From NCBI GenBank assembly GCA_017531585.1, contig JAFXKT010000001.1:1-64000 (forward strand): DNA of 64,000 nucleotides, given 5' to 3'. Shown in pieces: positions 16,802 to 25,727 of this stretch. A model generated the notes under the pieces. That model was not told where the DNA came from and did no database searches. It saw only the letters and a program-made list of their open reading frames with translations. Each line of letters opens with the position of its first letter. The stretch's first letter is position 1. The DNA comes from Candidatus Saccharimonadota bacterium (lineage in GTDB: Bacteria; Patescibacteriota; Saccharimonadia; Saccharimonadales; Saccharimonadaceae). The position numbers and the translations under genes are program-made.

Positions 16802-17386
16802 TTATTTCTCGAGGAAGTTCTGAACCTTTTTATTTGCCATCAAAACACCACCAATAATTGCGCCGATTGTCGCAACGAGCATATCTAGCATCGTGTCGTC
16901 CACGCCAGTAGTAACAAGCTGCTGCATATGCTGACCAAGACATTTATCACAGAAGAATTCGAAAAATTCCCAAGCCACAGCAACAGAGATCGAGAAGAAG
17001 ATCATGAACATACCCCTGAAGACGGCTGGAGTTTTCTCGGCTTTAAAATAACGAAGCATATAGAAGCCAATCAAAGCTGTACCAGCGCCAGAGAGCGTAT
17101 GGACCGCCTTGTCATAGAGAGGAACAGTCTTATATAAATCCGCACTAATACCAAGGCTCAAAGCAAGAATAAGGAAGATATAATACATAAGCTCGACGCG
17201 ATAGGAGATTTTAATACGGAAGAGCTTACTAAAAATCTCTGGCAAGAAAGGCAAGATTACACCTGCAATTACGCCACCCCACTTCGAATAGTTTGGATCA
17301 AAAATGCAGCGGAACAAGAAAACGATCGCCATAACTATGATAGAGATCTTGAAGGTTAATAAAACTATTTTACGTGTTTTATTCAT
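16802..17386 (-). CDS. DUF2238 (YjdF-like) membrane protein
   Basis: 194 residues with about six hydrophobic segments. The signature of this uncharacterised family is visible: YDKAVHTLSGAGTALIG, then VAWEFFEFFCDKCLGQHMQQ and DDTMLDMLVATIGAIIGG. The conserved Asp, His and Glu residues lie at membrane borders. Function unknown. The -10 TATCAT (17393-17398) ends 6 bases before the ATG (probably leaderless). It is co-transcribed with the rRNA methyltransferase downstream. Confidence 0.85.
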   Translation of the reverse strand: MNKTRKIVLLTFKISIIVMAIVFLFRCIFDPNYSKWGGVIAGVILPFLPEIFSKLFRIKISYRVELMYYIFLILALSLGISADLYKTVPLYDKAVHTLSGAGTALIGFYMLRYFKAEKTPAVFRGMFMIFFSISVAVAWEFFEFFCDKCLGQHMQQLVTTGVDDTMLDMLVATIGAIIGGVLMANKKVQNFLEK

Positions 17387-17399
17387 ATTGTTATGATAC

Positions 17400-17984
17400 T
17401 TATTTATTCGTCAGAATGGCAAGCGTGCCCGCTATCTTTAAATCAAAATTTGGATTAGCATCGAGGAATTCATTTACGGCTTTTGCGCTGCCCGGCAAAG
17501 CGGCGTTGCGATAATCATGAACCGCAACAATCGCACCCGGAGCAAGCTTTGGCAAGATTAACTCGAACGAGGTTTTGATCGAATCATAATAATCGCCATC
17601 AAGAAGCGCAAAAGAAATCTGGCTTGGCAAATCCGAATCAGGATCAAGCTCGTTAAACCAAGCCTTCTTGATAACTGGCTCAGGTAGTTTGTATTTCTTA
17701 AACTTATGACTTACAGAGTCAATACTGGCTTTTAGTTCGCCAGGCTTAAATGCCCAACCATCACCAGATTTATCTTCGGCACTTTTTTCTGGAAGACCTT
17801 CGAAAGAATCATAAAGCCAGAGCCATTTTTCTGGCCAGTTCTTCATCTGTTCGGCAAGGCGAACCGAAGTATCACCGGTATAGCAACCAAATTCCACGAC
17901 ATCGCCTGGAATGTTTTCGGTTTCGGCTAGCGCCTCTAGTACGAAGGCAAGCTCGCGCTCAGATATCTGTAAGTCTTTTGCCAT
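17400..17984 (-). CDS. TylF/MycF-type SAM-dependent O-methyltransferase
   Basis: 194 residues. The SAM-binding loop is VVEFGCYTGDTSVRL, followed by LYDSFEGLPEKS, the metal-type ALLDGDYYDSIKTSF and VAVHDYRNA. This is the pattern of macrocin O-methyltransferases, which methylate sugar hydroxyls, although many members act on unknown glycans or small molecules. It starts 2 bases after the kinase gene 17987-18577 stops, so the two form a unit. The substrate is not known. Confidence 0.85.
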   Translation of the reverse strand: MAKDLQISERELAFVLEALAETENIPGDVVEFGCYTGDTSVRLAEQMKNWPEKWLWLYDSFEGLPEKSAEDKSGDGWAFKPGELKASIDSVSHKFKKYKLPEPVIKKAWFNELDPDSDLPSQISFALLDGDYYDSIKTSFELILPKLAPGAIVAVHDYRNAALPGSAKAVNEFLDANPNFDLKIAGTLAILTNK

Positions 17985-17986
17985 TA

Positions 17987-18577
17987 TTAGTCCAAAAACC
18001 CGATTTCTTTTAGAAGCTTTGCAAAGTTTTCATGAAGAGTTTTAACATCGCCAGAGTTGTCTAGATAGTAATCAGCAATGGCGATTGGGCCACCCTTCTC
18101 AAGATTCTCAATTTCGGAGCGGTCGCGTTCTGCAGCAGCCTTTGCATCGAATGGACGATCTACGCGCTCAGCAAGACGCTTGCGGCGAATAGCTTTTGGA
18201 ACAACAATAGCAATAACGGTCATTTCGGTTGGCCATTCCTTGCGAAGAATATTGTATTCGGTCCAGCTATATACACCGTCAAGGATAATGCGTTTCTGAC
18301 CAGCAGCAATCAAATCTTTTGTTTCCTTGATTGCACGCTTTACGACAAAATCCTTACCTTCCTTGGCGCGGATTTCTTCACGGAATTTCTTTTCGCTTTC
18401 ACCATCTTCGCTGCGCTCAACGCCAGCTTCAGCCATGGCTTTATAGATAATGCCACCAAAGTATACTTTTGGGATACCACGTTCTGTCAAATAATCGATG
18501 GCCGTAGACTTGCCGCTACCACTCATACCAACAATCGCTAAAATCTTTACATTTGAGTCGTTTTCTTTATTTGACAT
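17987..18577 (-). CDS. P-loop nucleotide kinase-like protein (dephospho-CoA-kinase-like)
   Basis: 196 residues. Walker A is VGMSGSGKST near the N-terminus. RRKRLAERVDRPFD is a lid-like Arg-rich motif, and GPIAIADYYLDNSG matches the tail of dephospho-CoA kinase-like and UPF0200 kinases, where the conserved D-x-x-L-x-N closes the active site. It does not match CoaE well in the CoA-binding region, so the substrate is left open. A ribosome-binding site and a consensus promoter lie upstream. First gene of a pair with the TylF-type methyltransferase. Confidence 0.75.
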   Translation of the reverse strand: MSNKENDSNVKILAIVGMSGSGKSTAIDYLTERGIPKVYFGGIIYKAMAEAGVERSEDGESEKKFREEIRAKEGKDFVVKRAIKETKDLIAAGQKRIILDGVYSWTEYNILRKEWPTEMTVIAIVVPKAIRRKRLAERVDRPFDAKAAAERDRSEIENLEKGGPIAIADYYLDNSGDVKTLHENFAKLLKEIGFLD

Positions 18578-18597
18578 ATTTCTCCTTTATTATTTAA

Positions 18598-18626
18598 TTT
18601 ATATCTGTTTCTGACTAAAATGTCAA
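18598..18626 (-). promoter_or_regulatory. Promoter of the kinase-methyltransferase pair
   Basis: Minus-strand TTGACA (18621-18626), 17 bases, TATAAA (18598-18603), about 20 bases before the ATG with AAAGGAG in between. Confidence 0.8.
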
Positions 18627-18658
18627 TCCGTCTACCCCTTATACGGAATCGCTTAAGC

Positions 18659-18687
18659 TTGCAAATGACGCGAAAAATTCTTAGACT
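18659..18687 (+). promoter_or_regulatory. Promoter of the 92-aa hypothetical gene
   Basis: TTGCAA (18659-18664), 17 bases, TAGACT (18682-18687). A small hairpin GCCC-TTCATA-GGGC lies in the leader at ~18699-18712. Confidence 0.5.
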
Positions 18688-18747
18688 AAAGGTGTTTGTG
18701 CCCTTCATAGGGCGAAGTTCTTTATCCTTGGACTGGAGGTGGGAATT

Positions 18748-19026
18748 ATGAAAAGTCCAAAATACATCAAAGTCCGCATGAAGTTCGATGGCCCGTTATG
18801 CCAACGCGCGTTCTTGGAAGCTTCCAGGAACCTGAGACACAACTATGGGGTGTTCATAAACACCACCTTCGATTGCGTCTATACTTCCGCGGATACAATC
18901 TCAGCCACAGCAACATACTACAATCCTGGCAGAAAGCTCAAGAACGCTTTAACTTGGTATTGGCTTAGACCAAAGAAACTACTCCGAGTAAGAGTTCGTA
19001 CGGATTGCAGCGTAGAGCTTTGCTGA
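18748..19026 (+). CDS. Hypothetical basic protein, 92 aa
   Basis: The start at 18748 (MKSPKYIKVRMKF) follows GGAGGTGG with good spacing; the upstream in-frame codon overlaps this site. No family was recognised. The protein is basic (many Arg/Lys near the C-terminus, WLRPKKLLRVRVRTD), with three Cys including one next to last, and has no membrane segment. It has its own promoter and a distant terminator. The style resembles the other Shine-Dalgarno-led accessory genes at 1201-1560, 30825-31193 and 46202-46462. Confidence 0.65.
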   Translation: MKSPKYIKVRMKFDGPLCQRAFLEASRNLRHNYGVFINTTFDCVYTSADTISATATYYNPGRKLKNALTWYWLRPKKLLRVRVRTDCSVELC

Positions 19027-19122
19027 TTATTCTTCAAAGAAGCTCATTCCAAAGCACAAACACGAAAACAGATACCAAGATCAACACGAAAACCAAAATC
19101 AAGACAGAAACGAAAACAAAAA
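19027..19122 (+). other. A/C-rich unstructured 3' untranslated stretch
   Basis: About 70 bases almost without T or G, with ACGAAAAC-like words repeated, between the stop of the 92-aa gene and its terminator. No coding frame or stem is visible. Confidence 0.5.
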
Positions 19123-19126
19123 GAAT

Positions 19127-19155
19127 GCCTCGCATGGATTTGCGGGGCTCTTTTT
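19127..19155 (+). terminator. Terminator after the 92-aa gene
   Basis: GCCTCGCA (19127-19134) pairs with TGCGGGGC (19141-19148; one G-U pair), followed by TCTTTTT. Confidence 0.75.
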
Positions 19156-19160
19156 ATGTC

Positions 19161-20438
19161 TTAAATAATCTGTAGGATTCTATTCCAAAGCTCGTCAACA
19201 AGGGCTTTATTAATATTGCCAACCACAGATAGGCCGGAAGCGCCAGATTCAATAAACTCACGGACAAGGCTTACAATAGCGCTCTTATCTATTGAGTCGA
19301 TGGCTTTTGGAAGGTCATCAAGTAGCTCGTATTTATCCCTGAGCGCATAGCCCTGGAGATAGCCATTAGAAATCTGATCTGCAGTCTGGGCGAGCATTTG
19401 CAAACGACCAAAGGCATAGGTTTTTGCCTGATTAATATCTGCTTCAGAAATATCTCCGTTCATAACGCGCGTGAGCTCAATAACAATAAGGTCGAAAAGT
19501 TCTGAAGCATTTTCGGCATTTACTTCGCCATCAAAATCCCAATTACTTGCGAGGCTATCACAGCCAACTTCTGAGCCCATGCCATAAACAATGCCGCGAC
19601 TTCTAGCAGTGCCAAAGATCTTGCTGCTCATCGTACCGTTTAGGATGTGATTCAAGATTGCCATCGCCTGATATTCTCGCTGCGACAAATCTCGATTAAT
19701 CACGAAGCTAAAACCAAAGCTTAGATTACTTGCGTCCTTGCGACGGATTAGGATTGGCTTCGTGCTATGGTAATCTGTTTTTGGAATCTCAAGATGTTCA
19801 CCCTTTGCGAGATGCCAGCCTTCAAGCATATCTACAATCTTGTCTTTGCGGCCTTCAAGACCACCACAGACAATAAAGCGCATATTTTCTGCAGTATGTG
19901 TGCGGTCATGATGTTCTTGAACATCTTCGAGCGTAATATTGCGAAGAGTTTTGATGCGTTCACTATAAGTTAAAGCCTTTTCGCCAAGCTCTTGCTGAAG
20001 CTTTGGCCAAATAAGGCGACTGTAATCATTCTGGTAGCCAGTTAGCTCCGAGCGGACATTACCCTTCTCGGCAGACATTTCCTTTTCGTTGAATTTCGGA
20101 CGCGCGATTGCGAGCTCTTGCAAGCGCAAGACACGTTCCCATTCAAAATCTGCGCATTCGGCTTCGTAAGCGATAAAATAATCCGAAGTCCAAGCGTTAT
20201 GATAGGCGCCATTCTTTGTAAATTCGCTCTCATAAGCTTGCTCGTCCGAGAATTCCGCATTTTCACCAAAAGCCATGTGCTCCATCAAGTGAGCAACTTC
20301 ATAGATCTCAGGAGACTTCGTAAAACGGTTTCCGGCACGAAAAATAGCATGAAAATTCATTACTCCCGCACCAGGAACATCGATGAGGAGACCGCGCGCA
20401 CCAGACTTTAGTTTTACTTCTTCAATAATATGTTTCAT
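19161..20438 (-). CDS. M16-family zinc metallopeptidase
   Basis: 425 residues. The inverted zinc motif H50-L-M-E53-H54 and the distal Glu in EKGNVRSEL identify the M16 (insulinase/processing peptidase) family. Two halves of the M16 fold are present; the C-terminal half has no zinc site, as usual. M16 enzymes cut short peptides inside a closed chamber. No signal peptide is seen, so it is probably cytoplasmic and may recycle imported or internal peptides. The ATG at 20436-20438 is the only good start. Confidence 0.9.
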   Translation of the reverse strand: MKHIIEEVKLKSGARGLLIDVPGAGVMNFHAIFRAGNRFTKSPEIYEVAHLMEHMAFGENAEFSDEQAYESEFTKNGAYHNAWTSDYFIAYEAECADFEWERVLRLQELAIARPKFNEKEMSAEKGNVRSELTGYQNDYSRLIWPKLQQELGEKALTYSERIKTLRNITLEDVQEHHDRTHTAENMRFIVCGGLEGRKDKIVDMLEGWHLAKGEHLEIPKTDYHSTKPILIRRKDASNLSFGFSFVINRDLSQREYQAMAILNHILNGTMSSKIFGTARSRGIVYGMGSEVGCDSLASNWDFDGEVNAENASELFDLIVIELTRVMNGDISEADINQAKTYAFGRLQMLAQTADQISNGYLQGYALRDKYELLDDLPKAIDSIDKSAIVSLVREFIESGASGLSVVGNINKALVDELWNRILQII

Positions 20439-20553
20439 TTACGGACGATATCTGTAATACAACTTAAATACCTATTATCTAATTTTAGAGACTAAGGTGG
20501 GTTTTATCAAGGGAGGTTAAAGATAAATTTCACTCGCCACAACATAAAAATCA

Positions 20554-20889
20554 CCAAAAAGCAAAAACATCATGCTTCCGCTTGTAGCATTTTTAGATAT
20601 GCAATATGCTACATGCACGGGAGTTATTGGTAAGCTTCCGGGGTGTCGAAAAATATGAAAGAATGGAACTCTGCTCGCAGGGGCTTCAAACGAGTAATAT
20701 CAAGTAAACGGCGATTCTAGGTAGCTAGGAGGCTCCTGAGAATAGGCAAAGCATGGCTCTGAGGTTAACAATCTTAGGCATGAGTGTGGAGTTGAAGATA
20801 AGGTTCCAAAAACCTAAAAGAAAAGTCCGCCGTTAAGGCAGACTGATCCAAATTTAGCCAAATTGCGGGGTTCCTAGAGCTCCGCTCTT
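20554..20889 (-). ncRNA. Unidentified ~335-nt RNA transcription unit
   Basis: The 518-base gap between the M16 gene and secA has no plausible coding frame but a complete minus-strand unit. An extended -10 box TATGCTAAAAT (20896-20906) lies just after the secA terminator. At the far end a short stem (20559-20563/20573-20577) leads into a T run. Internal hairpins: GCGGAG/CCCCGC at the 5' end, GTCTGCC/GGCGGAC (~20825-20844), AGGTT/AACCT (20801-20815) and GTAGCAT/ATGCTAC (20584-20612). Size and context suggest a housekeeping RNA. I could not match tmRNA (no TTCGAA-type T-loop with CCA), RNase P (no GAGGAAAGTCC) or SRP RNA, so the class is open. Confidence 0.5.
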
Positions 20890-20911
20890 GTTATTATTTT
20901 AGCATAATCCC

Positions 20912-20946
20912 ACTACCAAACAAAAAGACCCCTTAACGGAGTCTTT
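20912..20946 (-). terminator. Terminator of secA
   Basis: AAAGACCCC (20924-20932) pairs with GGAGTCTTT (20938-20946); minus-strand tail TTTTTGTTTGG. Confidence 0.8.
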
Positions 20947-20956
20947 TTTGCTTTAT

Positions 20957-23926
20957 CTAGCGACGGCCATTCTTTTTGTTCTGGCGGGCTTTTTTCTTGT
21001 TCTTGCGAGCTGCGTTACGAGCTGCATTGCGATGCGTATTAGAGCCGGTTGGCTTATCCGAGTGGACACGATGAATGTTTTCATTCGTACTAATACCGTG
21101 CTCGTCTTTACTGAACTCGTCGTCCATATTCTTTGGACCAGCAGAGATTTCGTTAACACCCTTCTCTGTTGCACTCTGAGACATCTTAGTAAGCTCGGTA
21201 TCGTACTTATCGTCAGATACTTCTGCAACTTCCTGACGGCGAATGCTTAACAAGATATGCATTACTTCTTCGCGAAGCTTGCGCTGTAAGCCATCGAATA
21301 GTCTCTGAGATTCGGAGCGATATTCTACTAGCGGATCACGCTGACCGATAGAGCGCCAGTGGATACCTTCGCGGAGGTGCTGCATGTTTTCAAGATGCTG
21401 CATCCAGAGAGTATCGAGAACCTGGAGATATACTTCACGCTCAATCTTGCGCATGATGTCTTCGCCAAATTCTAGCTCTTTATCATGATACATTTCTTCG
21501 ACAGCGATAGTTGCTAGACGGTTGCGTTCTTTCTCTTTGCGGATGCGACCAATCGTATCGATTAGATCGTCATCGAGATCAAAGACAGCCTTGAAGTTCT
21601 TTGCAAAATCTTTGTTTACACGTGAGCTAAACTGTACAAGCTCAGCAATCTCATCTTTATACAAGCGAGTAATCTCTGGGCGGATATTATCACCTTCGAG
21701 AATACGGCGGCGCATCGTATAAACAACTTTACGGTGGCGAGAGATAACGTTATCGTACTGAACGACGTTCTTGCGGGAATCAAAGTTGAAGCCTTCGATA
21801 CGCTTCTGTGCCTGTTCGAGAGTCTTGCTTACAGCAGAGTTGCGGATTGGCTGATCGTCATCAACACCAAGGCGCTTCATAAGCATAGAAATACGATCAC
21901 CCTGGAAGATACGCATTAGGTCGTCTTCACAAGATACGAAGAACTGAGTGATACCAGGATCACCCTGACGGCCACCACGACCACGGAGCTGGTTATCTAC
22001 ACGACGGGAATCATGGCGAGCAGTGCCAATAACTACAAGACCGCCAAGTTTCTTTACGCCTTTACCAAGCTTGATATCCGTACCACGACCTGCCATGTTG
22101 GTTGCTAGAGTGACAGCACCCTTTTCACCAGCCTTAGCAACAATCGCAGCCTCACGCTCGTTATTCTTTGCGTTCAAGATTTCGAATGGAATGCCTTCTT
22201 TTTCGAGGTAAGCAGCAATTCTTTCGTTGTGTTCGATAGAATCAGAGCCAACTAGAACTGGCTGACCCTTCTCATGGTAATGTTTTACAGCCTTTGCGAT
22301 AGCCTTGAGCTTTGCAGCGCTCGTGCGATAAATCAAATCGTCCTTATCTACACGAATGATTGGCTTGTTCGGTGGAATCTGAACAACATCAAGGGCATAA
22401 ATCTGCTGGAACTCTTCTGCTTCGGTAAATGCGGTACCGGTCATACCAGATAGCTTGCGATACAAACGGAAGAAGTTCTGGAAGGAAATCGTAGCAAGAG
22501 TCATGGATTCCTGGCGAACCTGAACGGATTCCTTTGCCTCGATAGCCTGATGTAGACCTTCGTTATAGCGGCGACCATTCATTAGACGGCCGGTGTGCTC
22601 ATCGACAATAACAACTTCACCGCTCTTAGTAACAACGTAATCTTTATCACGCTTGAAGAGTGTTTCTGCACGAAGAGCCTGTTCTAGATGATAAACAAGG
22701 CGAGTATTTGCAGTCGAGTAAAGAGTATCGACACCAAGGATCTTCTGAACCTTGTCTACGCCTTCGTCGGTCAAAGTAACCGTGCGGCGCTTTTCATCAA
22801 CGATGTAATCTTCATCTGCTAGCTGAGCACAAACCTTTGCGAACTGATAGTAGCTCTCTGGGTTATCTGCAGCTGGAGCAGAAATAATAAGAGGCGTACG
22901 AGCTTCATCGATCAAGATAGAGTCAACCTCATCTACGATTGCGAAGTTAAGTTCGCGCTGACGTAGATAGTTTGCGTCCTTGACCATGTTATCGCGAAGA
23001 TAATCGAAACCAAACTCGTTGTTTGTACCATAGGTAACATCACAGTTATAAGCTTCCTTACGAGTACATGGCTTAAGGTGCTTCATGCGAGGATCGTCAT
23101 GGTCATCGTTCTCGTATTCAGGGTCGTACATGAAGCTAGCTTCGTTAATGATACAACCCGTAGAAAGACCCAAGAAGTAATAGAGCTCACCGTTCCAGCC
23201 GGCATCGCGCTGTGCTAGGTAATCGTTTACCGTAACAACATGAACACCACGACCAGTCAAAGCGTTAAGATATGCAGGCGCAACAGCAACGAGGGTCTTA
23301 CCTTCACCAGTCTTCATCTCGGCAACGTTGCCTTCATGAAGGGCGATACCACCGATGAGCTGAACATCGAATGGACGCATACCAAGAACACGATCGCTAG
23401 CTTCGCGAACGAGTGCGAATGCATCTTCTAGAACAGCATCGAGAGCCTTTGCATCGTAGCTCTTGTCGCTGCGGTCGATTTCTTTAGTCTTCTTATCCTT
23501 TTTAGACTTCTTGTCTTTCTTGGACTTGGAATCTTCTTTGACAGATTCTTTCTCGGCCTTTGCCTTTGCAAGAGCGCTTTTTGCTTCGTCTTCTTTCAAG
23601 ATCTTGCGAATACGCTTCCTGAGAACTTCAGTTTGCTTCTGAAGTTCTTCGTCAGACATCTTGGCATATTTGTCCGCTAGGCCATTGATGGCGACGACGC
23701 GCTTGCCCATGCGGCGCAAAGTTTTCTTCTGTGCATCACCAAAAATGTGTTGCAAAAAGATAGTTAGACCAGATTTATCTGCTAGCTTATCTGTAGGCTT
23801 CTTTTCTTTGCGTGCTTTTTTGCTTGTTTTAGTAGCGTTTTTGATATTTTTTGTGTTCTTAGACTGTTTTGCTGCTTTTTCTGCTGCTTCTGCCACCCTT
23901 TGTTGCTCTGACCTCTTCTTTTCCAT
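20957..23926 (-). CDS. secA: Preprotein translocase ATPase SecA
   Basis: 989 residues. SecA drives exported proteins through SecYEG. Visible: Walker A MKTGEGKTL, DYLRDNM, the preprotein-crosslinking region, VGSDSIEHNE, TNMAGRGTDIKLG and the Arg-finger region QLRGRGGRQGDPG. Two features are unusual: a Lys-rich extension of ~50 residues before the normal start (GLTIFLQHIFGD) and a ~40-residue Lys/Asp/Ser insertion (residues ~112-150) in the first nucleotide-binding domain. The C-terminus lacks the Cys-rich zinc motif and ends in a basic Asn/Lys/Arg tail. The -10 TATACT (23933-23938) ends 6 bases before the ATG, so the mRNA is likely leaderless. Confidence 0.98.
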   Translation of the reverse strand: MEKKRSEQQRVAEAAEKAAKQSKNTKNIKNATKTSKKARKEKKPTDKLADKSGLTIFLQHIFGDAQKKTLRRMGKRVVAINGLADKYAKMSDEELQKQTEVLRKRIRKILKEDEAKSALAKAKAEKESVKEDSKSKKDKKSKKDKKTKEIDRSDKSYDAKALDAVLEDAFALVREASDRVLGMRPFDVQLIGGIALHEGNVAEMKTGEGKTLVAVAPAYLNALTGRGVHVVTVNDYLAQRDAGWNGELYYFLGLSTGCIINEASFMYDPEYENDDHDDPRMKHLKPCTRKEAYNCDVTYGTNNEFGFDYLRDNMVKDANYLRQRELNFAIVDEVDSILIDEARTPLIISAPAADNPESYYQFAKVCAQLADEDYIVDEKRRTVTLTDEGVDKVQKILGVDTLYSTANTRLVYHLEQALRAETLFKRDKDYVVTKSGEVVIVDEHTGRLMNGRRYNEGLHQAIEAKESVQVRQESMTLATISFQNFFRLYRKLSGMTGTAFTEAEEFQQIYALDVVQIPPNKPIIRVDKDDLIYRTSAAKLKAIAKAVKHYHEKGQPVLVGSDSIEHNERIAAYLEKEGIPFEILNAKNNEREAAIVAKAGEKGAVTLATNMAGRGTDIKLGKGVKKLGGLVVIGTARHDSRRVDNQLRGRGGRQGDPGITQFFVSCEDDLMRIFQGDRISMLMKRLGVDDDQPIRNSAVSKTLEQAQKRIEGFNFDSRKNVVQYDNVISRHRKVVYTMRRRILEGDNIRPEITRLYKDEIAELVQFSSRVNKDFAKNFKAVFDLDDDLIDTIGRIRKEKERNRLATIAVEEMYHDKELEFGEDIMRKIEREVYLQVLDTLWMQHLENMQHLREGIHWRSIGQRDPLVEYRSESQRLFDGLQRKLREEVMHILLSIRRQEVAEVSDDKYDTELTKMSQSATEKGVNEISAGPKNMDDEFSKDEHGISTNENIHRVHSDKPTGSNTHRNAARNAARKNKKKARQNKKNGRR

Positions 23927-23955
23927 TGTAATAGTATATCATGCCGCCACTAAAA

Positions 23956-24312
23956 TTATTTCTTGAGCAAGCGACCGAAGATTCCTTTCTTGTCGTGGTT
24001 AGTCTTTTCTGTCTTGAAACGGCGAATCTGACCATCAAGCTTTGCTTCTAGAAGATCAATGCCAGCGAATACGTTAGATGCTTCATCCTTTGCAGCGATA
24101 ACCTTGCCACCAGGAATATCTAGAGATGCGGAGATCTCATACTTGTTGCCGTGCTCGCGGTTTACCTGAGTAACAACAATCTTTACAACTACGTCTTTGC
24201 GGTTCTGGCGAGGTAGATGGCGATCTAGCTTACCAATACGCTTTTCGACATACTTGGTTAGACCGGCTTCGACTTTGTAGTTCGAACCAGTAACTTCAAT
24301 ATTTTCAATCAT
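23956..24312 (-). CDS. hpf: Short ribosome hibernation promoting factor (HPF/RaiA)
   Basis: 118 residues, the short form without the C-terminal dimerisation domain of long HPF. The fold signature is visible: IEVTGSNYKVEAGLTKYVEKRIGKLDRHL, then VKIVVTQV and AAKDEASNVFAGIDLLEAKLDGQI. It binds the 30S decoding region and shuts down idle ribosomes. It starts directly after the serS stop, so both are co-transcribed. The C-terminal KKGIFGRLLKK is a basic tail. Confidence 0.92.
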   Translation of the reverse strand: MIENIEVTGSNYKVEAGLTKYVEKRIGKLDRHLPRQNRKDVVVKIVVTQVNREHGNKYEISASLDIPGGKVIAAKDEASNVFAGIDLLEAKLDGQIRRFKTEKTNHDKKGIFGRLLKK

Positions 24313-25620
24313 TTAGAGTTTCTCCTTTCCGTCTAAATATTTGCGTAGAACTTCCGGAACAGTTACCGAATAGTCTTCGTTCTGATAATTCTCGATAACT
24401 GCAACCATCGCGCGACCAAGAGCGAATGCCGTAGCGTCATTGGTGTGGACTAGCTCAACTTCGCCATCTGCACGGCGGACACGAGTAGCCAAACGGCGAG
24501 ACTGATAATCCGTCATGTAGTCCGCAGTATGTGTTTCGCGATACTTGTTCTGGCCTGGCATCCAAACCTCGATATCGATACCACGAGCATCTGGTTTACC
24601 GATGTCGTAGGTACACTTCTGAATAACACGATACGGAAGCTCAAGCTGTTCGACTAGCCAGCGCTGAATAGCGACAAAGAGTTCGTGCTCTTTGCGGCTA
24701 GTTTCTTTCGTAGAGAAACTTTCCATTTCGAGCTTATCGAACTGATGCATACGAATGATACCTTCCATATCTTTGCCATAGGTGCCAGCCTCTTCACGGA
24801 AGCTTGTCGCGTAACCTAGATAGCGGATTGGAAGTTCTTTTTCGTCAAAGATTTCGCCCTGGTGCATAGAACCAAGAACATGCTCAGCGCTACCTTGTAG
24901 CCAGAGTTCTTGACCTTCGATCTTGTAGCGATCTTCGCGTGGCTCGAGGCGATCCATAGCATCATACATATCCGTACGAAGCATTAGTGGAGGCAAAACA
25001 AGAGTAAATGGCTTAGTTGAGATACCTTCGAGATTGTTCTTTTCAATAATTTCTTTGATGACATTTTCGTCACTTAGAGAGTTCATGACAAAGTTTACGA
25101 TTGCCATCTGGAGCTTTACCATGTCGCCCTTGATGTATGCAAAACGAGAACCCGTAACCTTTGCGGCACGTTCCTTGTCTAGCCAACCGCGTTTCTGTGC
25201 CAAATCATAGTGAGTGCGTGGCTCAAAGCTAAACTTTGTTGGTTCACCACAAACTTCAGCAACGACGTTTTCGTCCTCTGATAGACCTACAGGAACATCA
25301 TCTTCTGGAATATTCGGAACAGTCTTTAGCTTACTAATAAATGATTCTTCAACTTCAGCTAATTTTGGTTCAACTTCGGCGAGTTGCTTTTTGAGCGCCT
25401 TGCCCTGCTCGATAAGAGCAGCATCGGGCTTGCCATTTTTCATCTGAGCAGCGATGGTGTTGCGTTCGCGCCTTAGGCCATCAACCTTGACCGAGAGCTC
25501 TTTGCGCTCATCGTCAAGTTTCAAAATCTCTTCGAGGTTAATTTCGCCCTCGTAGCCTTTATTGCGAATGGCATCCTCCACCTTGCCACGATTCGCCCGG
25601 ATATAATTTATATCTAGCAT
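24313..25620 (-). CDS. serS: Seryl-tRNA synthetase
   Basis: 435 residues. The N-terminal coiled coil (about 30-105) binds the long variable arm of tRNA-Ser, and the class II catalytic core follows. Motif 2 is FREEAGTYGKDMEGIIRMHQ and motif 3 is FALGRAMVAVIENYQ. Length is normal for bacterial SerRS. The ATG at 25618-25620 has a -10-like TATGAT about 9 bases upstream, so a very short leader is likely. First gene of a serS-hpf unit. Confidence 0.97.
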   Translation of the reverse strand: MLDINYIRANRGKVEDAIRNKGYEGEINLEEILKLDDERKELSVKVDGLRRERNTIAAQMKNGKPDAALIEQGKALKKQLAEVEPKLAEVEESFISKLKTVPNIPEDDVPVGLSEDENVVAEVCGEPTKFSFEPRTHYDLAQKRGWLDKERAAKVTGSRFAYIKGDMVKLQMAIVNFVMNSLSDENVIKEIIEKNNLEGISTKPFTLVLPPLMLRTDMYDAMDRLEPREDRYKIEGQELWLQGSAEHVLGSMHQGEIFDEKELPIRYLGYATSFREEAGTYGKDMEGIIRMHQFDKLEMESFSTKETSRKEHELFVAIQRWLVEQLELPYRVIQKCTYDIGKPDARGIDIEVWMPGQNKYRETHTADYMTDYQSRRLATRVRRADGEVELVHTNDATAFALGRAMVAVIENYQNEDYSVTVPEVLRKYLDGKEKL

Positions 25621-25697
25621 GATACCTTTATCATACCATTATTTACTTATATGTTTCAAACAACTCACCGCTTTATTTAAGGTAAAAAATATAGTAG

Positions 25698-25727
25698 TAT
25701 AATAATTCAAAGTTTTTGCAACTTTGC
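25698..25727 (+). promoter_or_regulatory. -10 box and leader hairpin of the five-gene operon
   Basis: TATAAT (25698-25703) is followed by a small hairpin CAAAGTT/AACTTTG. No good -35 box is visible. Confidence 0.45.

Noticed and set aside
20554-20889. Naming the RNA unit as tmRNA or RNase P RNA
   Set aside because: No tRNA-like T arm with CCA, no tag frame, no GAGGAAAGTCC or ACAGAA pair on either strand; size alone is not enough.
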